This document shows, piece by piece, positions 10,201-17,807 of a stretch of DNA of 64,000 nt (positions within the stretch are counted from its first letter, which is position 1; every line of letters begins with the position of its first letter). This stretch comes from Roseivirga sp. (GTDB taxonomy: Bacteria; Bacteroidota; Bacteroidia; Cytophagales; Cyclobacteriaceae). The notes beneath the pieces were generated by a model. That model had not been told where the DNA came from and ran no database searches. It saw nothing but the letters and a program-made list of their open reading frames with translations. Position numbers and translations under genes: made by a program. The DNA lies in contig JAAWWF010000016.1 in the NCBI GenBank assembly GCA_021404565.1, forward strand, positions 492,998 to 556,997, given 5' to 3'.

Positions 10201-11945
10201 ATCAGGTCGTCATAGTCAGATTCCTTGCTATTGGCATTGACATAGTGAAAGCCTTTCTCTGTAATTGTCACCAACTGAGTCACAGGATTATAAATAGCCA
10301 GCCCTTTGGACATCAAACTATTCATCGTTCGTTCCAGAACGCCTTCTCCAATCCCGCTGACATCTGCCAGTTCAAGCAGGTAAAAGCTATCTCCCCCTGA
10401 CCTCTTGGCCATTCCCGCTGCCATAAGCAAAGGGTGAAAGTCATACAGTTCGGCCAGGCTGAAAAACCTGTTTGAGTTGAAATAATTCTTTGATTCTACC
10501 ATGACCGGAATCTCATTACGGGCAGAAACAGTAGATATATTGAAGGTATCCTGACTAAGGTCCCAGTGGAGTAAATCACCTACCACATCCATATTATAGA
10601 AGGAGGTACGGAAGGGAGTTGTCGTAAATCCATTTTTGGCAGGAATAAGCTTAAGTAGTCCTTTTCCGTATTTGTACTCAAGCTCTACTACTGGATGAAA
10701 CACGGAATCCTTACCATGATAGACGGCTACTGAAGCGTTTTTAGTAGAGACTACAGAGTCTTCTGAGTTAAAAGTAAACGAGCCGGAATAAGCCGTGAAC
10801 CTTTTCTCGCCCTTCCAACTGCCAACCAGCATAGACTTATCACCATAGGCTGATTTGCTGTAAAACTGAGCTCCCTGGTAGCTGATGCCTCCCCGATAAT
10901 TAAGCCCAGAAGCATCCAGCCCCATCATGGGCGAGTCTGCGCTGTTGGAAACAAACCTGGGGTAGCTGTCTTCAGTCTTTCTGGGAGGGTTTCCGTGAAT
11001 TTGTAGCTGCCCACGGATAGGTGCAGGAATTTTGCCACTGTACTGAAATTCAACATCGATAAAATCGAAAACCTTCTGATCGACTGAGAATTCATAACGA
11101 TCCAGCGTAGCGAAGGCTGTCTGGCTCGGGATGCCCACGTTGGACCAATCGATCGTACCACCAAGCCCCGTAATTTTTTTGTCCTCAAAGGTGAAATTAG
11201 CGTTCATGCCTCTGAGCACTACAGTGTCGAGTCTGCTTCTGAATACCAGGTCTGCCCTTTTGAATTCGATGACAGGACCAAAGGGGGCCGTAAGTGTCGG
11301 GGTATCATCAACCGTACTCGCTGCCGCCTGGGCCTGAAGTTCTTCCATCGATGCATTAATATCTACCGCAGGCTGGCTGGCTACTATTACTTCTTCGCTC
11401 CCTCCGTCATCGTAGCCATTGTATTTGATTTCGAAATCGGCATTTTCTAGATAAATACCGTAGTTTCTATCCTTCTTAAGTGAGAGGTCGGTGAGGAAAA
11501 GCCTGAGAGAGCTAAAGTACTGCCTGGCAATTTTCAGCTCATAGTTTTCGCTGACCTTAAGGGCGGCATCGGTCAGCTTATCAATTTTTCCGCTATCAAA
11601 GCTGCGTTCGTCAATTGCCGCGTTAAAGGATTCGAAAAAATCCTTGAAATCGAAACGGGCTCTCATTCCCATTTTCTCAAGGTTAATGAGACTGGTAATA
11701 ATCTCTTTTTGCTGTGTGTCAGAAAACTGGTTACCCTGCCACTTCTCTATAAAGCCCTTATATTCCGGTCCGAAAATATTGGGGTTTTTAGCCTCAAGGA
11801 TACGTTTCAAGTCAGGTGTCAGCAGAAGACTGTCGCCACCATTGGGGGTATTTTGCCCAAGAGCCCATGCACTGCAACAGGCTAAAATGGTGATAGTGAG
11901 AATAAGTTTTTTGACCAGCTTCACTTGAAATAACTGAGATTTCAA
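7272..11945 (-). CDS. Giant exported protein of unknown function (1557 aa)
   Basis: I do not recognise a named family. The protein has a lysine-rich signal peptide (VKKLILTITILACCSAWALG) and then almost wholly beta-type sequence with repeating motifs of the kind 'element defined, then its type in the text' such as ANFTFEDKKITGLGG and KNASVAVYHGKD. This suggests a very long extended or beta-solenoid protein in the periplasm or on the outer membrane. Around residues 520-570 the character changes: a helical stretch (SGIGEGVLERTMNSLMSKG) is followed by a beta hairpin (QLVTITEKGFHYV), much like a winged helix. No C-terminal secretion signal of the type IX kind is evident. It is monocistronic by spacing. 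Long exported proteins of this sort occur widely in Cytophagales, in my recollection, without assigned function. Confidence 0.85.
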   Translation of the reverse strand: MKSQLFQVKLVKKLILTITILACCSAWALGQNTPNGGDSLLLTPDLKRILEAKNPNIFGPEYKGFIEKWQGNQFSDTQQKEIITSLINLEKMGMRARFDFKDFFESFNAAIDERSFDSGKIDKLTDAALKVSENYELKIARQYFSSLRLFLTDLSLKKDRNYGIYLENADFEIKYNGYDDGGSEEVIVASQPAVDINASMEELQAQAAASTVDDTPTLTAPFGPVIEFKRADLVFRSRLDTVVLRGMNANFTFEDKKITGLGGTIDWSNVGIPSQTAFATLDRYEFSVDQKVFDFIDVEFQYSGKIPAPIRGQLQIHGNPPRKTEDSYPRFVSNSADSPMMGLDASGLNYRGGISYQGAQFYSKSAYGDKSMLVGSWKGEKRFTAYSGSFTFNSEDSVVSTKNASVAVYHGKDSVFHPVVELEYKYGKGLLKLIPAKNGFTTTPFRTSFYNMDVVGDLLHWDLSQDTFNISTVSARNEIPVMVESKNYFNSNRFFSLAELYDFHPLLMAAGMAKRSGGDSFYLLELADVSGIGEGVLERTMNSLMSKGLAIYNPVTQLVTITEKGFHYVNANSKESDYDDLIIPSVTGESANTTFNTLNNVMTVRGVEQFFLSDSLDVIITPTNGEIRVLENRGIEFEGSLKAGNFQFLGRKFVFDYENFLVNLTEIDSIELQVEIEEGNRETLDNRLVQTSGILRINEPDNKSARDSKPEFPIFSSDKSATAFFNENGVLGGAYDSTVYFDVPPFKLDSAADADPSTFAFEGTFHADSIFPPFKENLIAMPDKSFGFIHAIPDSGYRMYKTSGRLFGELRLDQNGLTSPGVIKFLTATLTTEAVTFYLDSMYSEKGIEGVIEPGEMDGTSFPSTRFKRYEVNWRAKQDSMKIRNLEDPFELYDSLAKFEGTLTLSTKALMGDGDMSIQGSETESKAFTFKETEFEARNSLFVLKSNNPRKPILQSDDVRVSYDLSAQNASIQPEVQGNASIELPFAQYKTSIPEAQWDISNKIITMAKPDTVPIEKSFFYSTRKDQDSLVFSATNATYDIETQELNVQGIPHIVVADALITPDSSQVQILENSKIEELKNAVVVFDTAVANHRLYDATINIVSRKRFTGEGTYELVTVQDTFAIKFDQFRLEEDEERGLYTKSSGTVEDKDGVIVSPGFTFKGDVFMYAFRKALELKGAVKLNLEKLKERNVWIEYESNDDIAEVVFNFDEARTESGDPLTAGLHFNNGDIYASFITEKRGLDDDDFFIPSGGNLFYDQETGSYNVANQLKVDDPANNYAGSMFSYNEATQDVTFEGNLNFISPYSKGLDFKAAGKGKGNLDSADFVVNTMFTVGLGLPAESLPFMATDLKTIGENVGVRRAHEDRSDLIYKVAEFIGDQATKDWDNSYQTVPIPLVNASTELLKDLVISNVDLKWSKQNKAFYSTGKIGVSNVGITDLNMEMDGFVEIRKTPEGEVVNILLQITDGTWYYFTYDGFSLGTTSSNPAYNASLAGKGKAKSKVGSFKLYNNTIEEVMVWTQNFRKLYLGIDEPYRLLMADESSQTLKKKKTVEGDGF

Positions 11946-12046
11946 TATTGATTATTAAGTATAACGTCTAATTCCTGATTTTCTTCGAAAAAACAGAGGT
12001 TTTTGCACCAGACAGGATGACTTAGCTTTTTTGAAAACCGGTAATC

Positions 12047-12877
12047 CTATTTTTTCTTCAAAAGCACGGCAGTCCACTCACGCTTGGCAGAAGATTTCAG
12101 CTTCTCAAAACCCAATGCACTTGTGCTCTCTAATATATCCTCCTCGTCATGGGCATAGAAGCCGCTAAGAAACAGGTAGCCTCCTCTTTTAGTCAACCTG
12201 GCATACTCATCCATTTCTTCGAGCAAGACATTTTTATTGATATTGGCCAGCACTATATCGAAGCTTTCATCAAAGGCCAGTGATTTGATCACTCCCTGTT
12301 TTACGGTCTTTGGTTTTACTTCATTGAGACCGAAATTCTCAGTAGCATTTTCGATACACCAGTCATCAATATCTGTGGAAGACACTTCACTGGCTCCTAA
12401 CTTATGAGCCATAATGGCCAGTATACCGGTACCCGATCCAATATCCAGCACTTTCTTGTCTTTAAAATCAACCTCAAGCTGTAAGGCCAGTATCTGGTGT
12501 GTGGTTTCATGATGGCCCGTACCAAAAGACATTTTTGGATTGATTACAATCTCGTACTTAAACTCAGGTCTGGGATCATGAAAAATAGCCCGAACATAAA
12601 TATCTTTCCCTACCTGGATGGGATCATAGTTCTTCTCCCATTCCTCGTTCCAATTGACCTTGGGAATCTTCTTAAGCTCGTACCAAATCTTGGTCTGCTT
12701 TCGATAATTATTGAAGAGTTGCTGTAAGCCCGGATGACTGAATTGGTCTTCCAGGACATAAGCGTCAAAACCTACCTCCGTTTCAACAAATGAGTCAAAG
12801 TCAATTTCGCCCATTTCTGCAATCAGGATATCGCGGAAGGGCGCATCACAACTGACTTTGATCTCGATATAATCCAC
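12047..12877 (-). CDS. prmA: Ribosomal protein L11 methyltransferase
   Basis: SAM-dependent enzyme that trimethylates ribosomal protein L11 in the cytoplasm. The SAM-binding glycine loop is VLDIGSGTGILAIMAHKLGA, preceded by the PrmA signature MSFGTGHHETT, and the substrate-side motif is LANINKNVL (an NxN-type catalytic loop). An N-terminal L11-recognition domain takes up about the first 100 residues. The length of 276 is normal. The start is GTG, not ATG, and it overlaps the tpiA stop by one base in TAGTG, so translation is probably coupled to tpiA. Confidence 0.95.
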   Translation of the reverse strand: MDYIEIKVSCDAPFRDILIAEMGEIDFDSFVETEVGFDAYVLEDQFSHPGLQQLFNNYRKQTKIWYELKKIPKVNWNEEWEKNYDPIQVGKDIYVRAIFHDPRPEFKYEIVINPKMSFGTGHHETTHQILALQLEVDFKDKKVLDIGSGTGILAIMAHKLGASEVSSTDIDDWCIENATENFGLNEVKPKTVKQGVIKSLAFDESFDIVLANINKNVLLEEMDEYARLTKRGGYLFLSGFYAHDEEDILESTSALGFEKLKSSAKREWTAVLLKKK

Positions 12878-13638
12878 TAGTAAGATTTAATAATGTCTAC
12901 AAAATCGCGGGCTTTCAAAGAAGCACCACCAATCAAACCACCATCTATATCGGGTTGCGAAAACAGCTCGGGTGCATTAGCCGGCTTGGCACTACCTCCA
13001 TACAAAATGCTGATTTCGTCAGCTACATCCTGACCGTACTGAGCAGCAAACCCATCACGAAGGGCTTTGTGCATATCTTGTGCCTGGGCAGAAGAAGCAG
13101 TAACACCAGTGCCGATCGCCCAGATGGGCTCATAAGCGATTACAATTTTCTTAAATGCTTCGGCATCAAGGTGAAAGAGACTTTCTTTAAGCTGGTTGCT
13201 TACAAAATCTACATGAGTACCCGCTTCGCGAACTTCAAGTGACTCACCACAACAGAAGATAGGGGTCAGTTCATTGGCCAAAGCTGCATCTACACGGCTG
13301 GCAAGCTCAGCATTGCTTTCATTGTGATACTCTCTTCGTTCGCTATGACCAAGAATTACATAATTCACACCTACAGAGTTAAGCATATCAGCCGATATAT
13401 CTCCTGTGTAGGCTCCTCCAGCATGCTCACTCATGTTTTGAGCGCCTAAAAATACTTTGTTACTTCCAGCGACAATTTTACCTACGGCCGAGAGGTGAAT
13501 GAACGGAGTACACAACACAGCAATGGCATCATCGGTAATTTCATCATTGGCAATGTTTGCCACCTCTGAAGCAAGTGCAAGACCTTCATCCAGGGTCTTA
13601 TTCATTTTCCAGTTACCGGCAACTATCTTCTTTCTCAT
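12877..13638 (-). CDS. tpiA: Triosephosphate isomerase
   Basis: Interconverts dihydroxyacetone phosphate and glyceraldehyde 3-phosphate in glycolysis. The family motifs are all present: GNWKMNKT near the N-terminus with the catalytic Lys, GHSERRE with the catalytic His, the signature YEPIWAIGTG with the catalytic Glu and flexible loop, and ILYGGSAKPANA for phosphate binding. The 253-residue length is normal. It is first in a two-gene unit with prmA. CAAAGATA at 13665-13672 reads TATCTTTG on this strand and is a likely -7 element. recX is transcribed away from it. Confidence 0.97.
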   Translation of the reverse strand: MRKKIVAGNWKMNKTLDEGLALASEVANIANDEITDDAIAVLCTPFIHLSAVGKIVAGSNKVFLGAQNMSEHAGGAYTGDISADMLNSVGVNYVILGHSERREYHNESNAELASRVDAALANELTPIFCCGESLEVREAGTHVDFVSNQLKESLFHLDAEAFKKIVIAYEPIWAIGTGVTASSAQAQDMHKALRDGFAAQYGQDVADEISILYGGSAKPANAPELFSQPDIDGGLIGGASLKARDFVDIIKSY

Positions 13639-13664
13639 AATTCAATGGTTAACGCGTTTCGCGC

Positions 13665-13672
13665 CAAAGATA
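13665..13672 (-). promoter_or_regulatory. Probable -7 element (TATCTTTG) of tpiA-prmA
   Basis: The minus strand reads TATCTTTG, matching TAnnTTTG, 26 nt ahead of the tpiA ATG and between the divergent tpiA and recX starts. A TTTG -33 element is not obvious, so the call rests on the -7 element and its position. Confidence 0.4.
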
Positions 13673-13692
13673 AATCATTCTATCTTAGTTCG

Positions 13693-14187
13693 ATGGCTTT
13701 TTACGAAGATCAACCTAAGAAAAAGAAGCGGCTGGAACCAAGAGAAGCCAGCCTGAAAGCAGCCGACTTTTGCGCCTACCAGGAACGCTCTCAACAAGAG
13801 GTGCGCGATAAGCTCTATACTTACGGTTTGCATCAAGATGAGGTTGAAGATGTACTGGCCGACCTGATCACTGATGGTTTTATCAATGAAGAACGTTTTG
13901 CCCGGGCCTATGTAGGCGGTAAGTTCCGTATGAAGGGCTGGGGCCGGAAGAAGATACTCCAGGGCCTGAAACAACATCGTATCTCAGATTACTGCATAAA
14001 AAAAGGCATGGAGGAAATTGACCTCGATGCCTACTACGAGACTTTGAAAAAACATGCTGAACGCAAGCTATCCTCACTTAGCGGACAAACTGCCTATATC
14101 ATGCGGGGCAAGCTGACCCAGCACCTGATGATGAAGGGCTTTGAGGGAGATTTGATTCGGGATGTGATTGAGGAAGTGATGGTTTAA
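13693..14187 (+). CDS. recX: RecX family regulator of RecA
   Basis: A small all-helical protein that binds RecA filaments and limits recombination and SOS activity. It shows the tandem three-helix repeats of the family: CAYQERSQQEVRDKLYTYG, then DLITDGFINEERFARAYVGGK and GWGRKKILQGLKQHRI. With the ATG at 13693 it has 164 residues, a usual size. An in-frame ATG at 13645 would put the start only 6 bp from the tpiA start and add 16 residues unlike the family. recA is not nearby. Confidence 0.88.
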   Translation: MAFYEDQPKKKKRLEPREASLKAADFCAYQERSQQEVRDKLYTYGLHQDEVEDVLADLITDGFINEERFARAYVGGKFRMKGWGRKKILQGLKQHRISDYCIKKGMEEIDLDAYYETLKKHAERKLSSLSGQTAYIMRGKLTQHLMMKGFEGDLIRDVIEEVMV

Positions 14188-14199
14188 TCAAAACCTAAC

Positions 14200-14676
14200 T
14201 CATTCTGATAAGGCAAAAAAGAGGTTATCTAAAGCCTGACTATTCTTAGGGGACACTTCTTCAACCAGTTCAATCTCATCCTTTTCCAGATAAATTATCA
14301 ATGGATACAAAGACATAAGGGCGCCCTTATAGAAATCGCTGTTCTTATCTATGAATATGTATTCTGATGAAATAAGCTCTTCTCCAAGTTTGATTCTGGC
14401 AGTTTTTAAAGAAACAACATCAGTCAAAAGCACATTAAGTTTACTGCTGTAATTTCGGCTATCGCTCATCAAAAACTCTTCTACAGAGCCAATACACCCC
14501 GTACAACCTGTTCTGGGTAAAACGATTAGATAGTCTTTATCTAAAAGGGATTGAAACCCCGTAGCGTCCATGCCTTCTTTTACAGTCTCAAGGATTCTAG
14601 CATTCTCTGACTGACAAGAAGTGAGTACCACAATCAGTAGTGATAAGCTCAAGACACTTCTAAAACCCATACTCAT
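14200..14676 (-). CDS. Small lipoprotein with CxxC and thioredoxin-like pattern
   Basis: A 158-residue exported lipoprotein: hydrophobic N-terminus ending in VLTSC, a good lipobox. The mature part has a strand, then RTGCTGC (a CxxC at the start of a helix), and later YPLIIYLEKDEIELVEE. The Pro-strand-turn-strand there resembles the cis-Pro half of a thioredoxin fold. I infer a membrane-tethered thiol protein. Its start lies inside the 3' end of the DUF4221 lipoprotein gene (17-bp overlap), so it is last in the four-gene unit that opens with two cysteine-rich small proteins. An oxidoreductase for those proteins is a reasonable guess. An alternative start two codons later (MGFRS) is possible. 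Confidence 0.75.
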   Translation of the reverse strand: MSMGFRSVLSLSLLIVVLTSCQSENARILETVKEGMDATGFQSLLDKDYLIVLPRTGCTGCIGSVEEFLMSDSRNYSSKLNVLLTDVVSLKTARIKLGEELISSEYIFIDKNSDFYKGALMSLYPLIIYLEKDEIELVEEVSPKNSQALDNLFFALSE

Positions 14677-15793
14677 AGCGCTTTATCTTCAATGTATCCT
14701 CAACATTATTATCGAATAGAATTTGATAAAGCCCCTTTTTCCCGAAAACCAGATTTTCAGTACCTTGAAAATCAACTTCGCCTAATACTTCAAAATCATC
14801 ATTTGCGGCTATCATAGATTTCTCACTGACGAGCTTATTCTCCTCAAGCATTTCAGTTGGTGTTTTTTTATAAAAGGACCTCAAATAAACCTTACGGTAT
14901 GGATCATAATAAATATTAGCAAAACGTGAGTACCCCAAGAAGGCCTTGAACTCAGCAAACGGATCACCGGGATATTCGCTTGGGGACAGGCCTTTTTGTT
15001 TCTCAAAATTCGGTATTCCAAAGTCAAACTCTTCGACTCCCCCTTTTTCATTTACAACTATTATTTTTTCTTCCAATGGAAAGCTATATATAATCGACTT
15101 TTTTTCAGGATTGTAAGCACTGAAAACGTCACAAAGTTTTTTTGGCCAATAGCCTTTATTTTGAACCAAATAACTATCAGGGAAACTAACTACTTCTTCA
15201 ATACCGCTTCCATCCCTACTTACTTTAATAATACTGGCAGGCTGAAAATCCTTGAGTTTTAAGCATGAATTTCCTGAGGCGAGGTAAAACCAGGAATCAT
15301 CCCAAACCAAACCAGCACCTCTTGAGGTCTGTGGTGCAATCTCAACCGTTTCGCTGTAAAGCTTTAATTCTCCTTTAGCCTCAGCCTGCCAATTCATAAA
15401 GAAAATCTTTCGCTTGTAATAACTATGAATCAGAATGGAGTCTTTACTGATTACATTAAAGGAAGTAATTCTATCTCCGATTCCATTCGGACCTTCTTTA
15501 GCAAAGTCAATTCTTTTTTTGAACTTTCCATTATCCAGATTATACATGTAGATGGCGCTATTTAATGGATTAAAGAAAGCCAGAAGAGGCATACTGTCAG
15601 TATCGATTAGTTGATAGAATGAGTTATTGGAGGTTGTCTCCTTATCTAAAACAAGGTCTATCTCATCCGTCTCGATCAACGCCAAAGGTGCAAGGAACTC
15701 GTCTCCTGCACTTCCTTGAGAAGTACAGGAGACTATAAATAACATGGACAAAATACTAATCGTCCAGCAACGTAGGTCAGGAGTTATTTTCAT
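14660..15793 (-). CDS. DUF4221-type propeller lipoprotein
   Basis: A 377-residue lipoprotein (signal ending IVSC) whose body is repeating beta strands: AIYMYNLDNGKFKKRIDF, ISKDSILIHSYYKRKIFFMN, and so on. The pattern fits the Bacteroidota DUF4221 / BF3164-like group of predicted six-bladed propellers. Their function is not established; genes of this type are often found beside small secreted peptides. Here it follows a small four-cysteine protein by 12 bp and overlaps the CxxC lipoprotein by 17 bp. It is probably anchored in the outer membrane or periplasm. I am confident of the lipoprotein and of the propeller character, less so of the family name. Confidence 0.78.
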   Translation of the reverse strand: MKITPDLRCWTISILSMLFIVSCTSQGSAGDEFLAPLALIETDEIDLVLDKETTSNNSFYQLIDTDSMPLLAFFNPLNSAIYMYNLDNGKFKKRIDFAKEGPNGIGDRITSFNVISKDSILIHSYYKRKIFFMNWQAEAKGELKLYSETVEIAPQTSRGAGLVWDDSWFYLASGNSCLKLKDFQPASIIKVSRDGSGIEEVVSFPDSYLVQNKGYWPKKLCDVFSAYNPEKKSIIYSFPLEEKIIVVNEKGGVEEFDFGIPNFEKQKGLSPSEYPGDPFAEFKAFLGYSRFANIYYDPYRKVYLRSFYKKTPTEMLEENKLVSEKSMIAANDDFEVLGEVDFQGTENLVFGKKGLYQILFDNNVEDTLKIKRYEYGF

Positions 15794-15805
15794 TTAATCA
15801 AATCA

Positions 15806-16054
15806 TCAAGCCTCTATACCAGGCTCCTCTTCAGCCATCACTATACAATCATAGGCACCATAGATATTCCTACGAAAAATTACACAGGACGCACCGGATA
15901 ATACCCAACTTTGACCATCCCATTGATAATCTAAATCACAGGCTCCATTGTTGTTCGGATTCACCTCTCTAATACAGGTACCCCCGTTAGAGTAGTTTGA
16001 AATACTTAGGCCGAACATCATTACTATTGAAAAACAAAACACTCTTAATTTCAT
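15806..16054 (-). CDS. Small secreted four-cysteine protein (paralogue A)
   Basis: An 82-residue exported protein with a signal segment (residues 1-25, FSIVMMFGLSISNY) and four cysteines in the mature part at 27, 39, 57 and 70. The spacing C-x11-C-x17-C-x12-C matches that of the gene 25 bp upstream. Shared features are NxxGxC before the second Cys, a Trp and Gly before the third, and YDC(I/V) at the fourth, then an acidic tail (AEEEPGIEA). Two disulfides are likely. The size, position and neighbours resemble NVEALA-type peptide loci of Bacteroidota, but the NVEALA motif itself is absent. Function unknown. Confidence 0.72.
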   Translation of the reverse strand: MKLRVFCFSIVMMFGLSISNYSNGGTCIREVNPNNNGACDLDYQWDGQSWVLSGASCVIFRRNIYGAYDCIVMAEEEPGIEA

Positions 16055-16079
16055 AATTAGTCAATTAAACATTCAAAAC

Positions 16080-16334
16080 TTATTCAGGACCACCTAAACC
16101 TTCATCATCAATAACGCAGTCATAGATGTTCGGGTAGCCAGGGGCGGGCGTGTAAACTTCACAGTTATAACCATTAACCGTCCATGTGCCATTAGGATTC
16201 AAAACCGCATCTGCTTTGCAACTTCCATCATTTTGAGCTTCTGGGTCATGAAAACAAGCCGCATCAATTCTTGATAGAAATACGAATAAAAACAATAACG
16301 CAAATACTGAAAATTTCATTTTAATTTTTTTCAT
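16080..16334 (-). CDS. Small secreted four-cysteine protein (paralogue B)
   Basis: First gene of the four-gene unit. With the ATG at 16334 it has 84 residues: a strongly hydrophobic signal peptide (FSVFALLFLFVFLSRIDAA) cut just before the first mature Cys, then four cysteines spaced C-x11-C-x18-C-x14-C, and an acidic tail (DDEGLGGPE). It aligns with the next gene across NDGSC, W-x-V-x-G, and IYDCV. ATGs at 16358 and 16319 are also in frame; 16334 gives the most usual signal-peptide n-region. An 8-G tract at 16440-16447 lies about 105 bp upstream. Function unknown; a structural or signalling peptide is more likely than an enzyme. Confidence 0.7.
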   Translation of the reverse strand: MKKIKMKFSVFALLFLFVFLSRIDAACFHDPEAQNDGSCKADAVLNPNGTWTVNGYNCEVYTPAPGYPNIYDCVIDDEGLGGPE

Positions 16335-16439
16335 AGATTTTTTTATAATGTAATACAACTATAACCAAATAAGTATTTCCATTATTGTATATATTCATAT
16401 AAAACAAATCACTAGGTAGAATTTATATTAAAATGCTTA

Positions 16440-16447
16440 GGGGGGGG
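16440..16447. repeat. Run of eight G upstream of the small-protein operon
   Basis: Eight consecutive G lie in an otherwise AT-rich 151-bp gap between the DUF4105 gene stop and the start of the small four-cysteine protein gene. A homopolymer this long is prone to slippage, and here it would change promoter or leader spacing rather than a reading frame. Confidence 0.6.
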
Positions 16448-16509
16448 TAATACTACACTTACTTAAAACCAAACCTTTATAATAGGCTTTGAAAAAAGAG
16501 GAAAAATAC

Positions 16510-17691
16510 TTAGTCAGTTGCTTCAACCAACCCCTTCCGCCACAAAAACACATAACGCACAGCCAAAAAAATCATAACCGATATAAGTGAGGAGGCATAG
16601 ACCTGAATGGCCAGCAACCAAACAAAGAGGGCGGCCAGGAGCAGAATGACCAGAAACCTGACATAGCTTCTTACCCAGGCGGGCGGATTCTTCTTCAGCA
16701 TAACAAAACCCACATAAAGATTGGGGGCAAAAGCCCAAAGTACATTGAGGTTATTCGGGGTGGTTGCATGCCCTGTAAAAAACCAGAGGAAGATCATTAC
16801 TACTCCTAACAGCCCCGTCAAGAACATAAGCGAAAAATCAAGCCAACGTGACCTGCGATTCTTCACAAAATCCAGGTAGGTAAGCAAAGTAACCAGTAAG
16901 GCGGCAAGCGAAAAGACCATCCAGGGGCGTACCAGCCTGTGTCGGGTTTCATGATAATCAGATTCAAAAAGCACAGCTTTGGACCTGACGGCAGGAACCT
17001 CTCGCCCATCGCGACTGATCGTAGCATTTTCGTAGGCCTTGAATACGTAATCGGGTAAAAACATATGCTCGCTGGGGCTAGCTTCTCTATCGATCCTGGT
17101 ACCGAGTGCCAGGTCAACTCCCAAATCCCACCAGGGGTGGTTGTAACCGTATATATGGGTAAGCCCTCTTATTGATCGTTTTTTCGTCAAATGAGAGGAG
17201 TCAAAGCTGATTTTATCCCCCAGGGCATCGACAGTCAAATCCCGCATTTTAGTTGCACAATTATTAAAATAAGGGCCGTAGCGATAGCCTCGGTTCTCCG
17301 GCTTCCGGTCTTCTTCCATTTGCTCAAAAACATGCTGCACCTCATTGGGAGAAAGGTTAAGCACCTGTTCTTTTATCCAGCGGTTTTGTAACTTATAGCT
17401 CTCCAAAAAAGGTTCGAAGTTATAAGCGGCCAGATAATAATCCTGAACCCCAAGTGCAAAACGTGTGTAGAAGCCAGGCTCTTCGGTATTAAATGTGCCA
17501 TAGTTATATGCCAGATCAATATTATGCCGTGGGTCTCGCACTCTGAAAGCACTATGCCCAAAACAATCGTTGAACTCTGGTCCTGGCCCAATGGTAATTA
17601 TTGAAATCTCTGCCTCTGTTGAAAGTTGTCGGTACTGCGCAGAAAGGCTAAAAGAAAATAATAAGAGTACTGCAGTAACACTGAGTTTCAT
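16510..17691 (-). CDS. DUF4105 membrane protein (paralogue 1)
   Basis: An exported 393-residue protein. A signal peptide (LLLFSFSLSAQ) is followed by a soluble domain of about 200 residues of the DUF4105 (Lnb N-terminal-like) type. Its hallmark motifs are NDCFGHSAFRV and YFNNCATKMRD; the His and Cys are placed as in permuted NlpC/P60-like thiol hydrolases, which is an inference from motif order. The C-terminal 150 residues form about five membrane helices, ending in RYVFLWRKGL. It is a tandem copy of the gene just upstream, with 95 bp between them. I use the ATG at 17691; an earlier one at 17712 adds seven residues. Substrate unknown, probably envelope peptide or lipid. Confidence 0.85.
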   Translation of the reverse strand: MKLSVTAVLLLFSFSLSAQYRQLSTEAEISIITIGPGPEFNDCFGHSAFRVRDPRHNIDLAYNYGTFNTEEPGFYTRFALGVQDYYLAAYNFEPFLESYKLQNRWIKEQVLNLSPNEVQHVFEQMEEDRKPENRGYRYGPYFNNCATKMRDLTVDALGDKISFDSSHLTKKRSIRGLTHIYGYNHPWWDLGVDLALGTRIDREASPSEHMFLPDYVFKAYENATISRDGREVPAVRSKAVLFESDYHETRHRLVRPWMVFSLAALLVTLLTYLDFVKNRRSRWLDFSLMFLTGLLGVVMIFLWFFTGHATTPNNLNVLWAFAPNLYVGFVMLKKNPPAWVRSYVRFLVILLLAALFVWLLAIQVYASSLISVMIFLAVRYVFLWRKGLVEATD

Positions 17692-17807
17692 AAGGTCAGA
17701 ATCAGGAATCAATTGATTTCATTTCTTTCAAAAACCACCCTCAATTTTTATGCCCGATAGCCGATTTTCACCATACGATCAAGACCAATCACAATTTAGA
17801 GTCCTAA

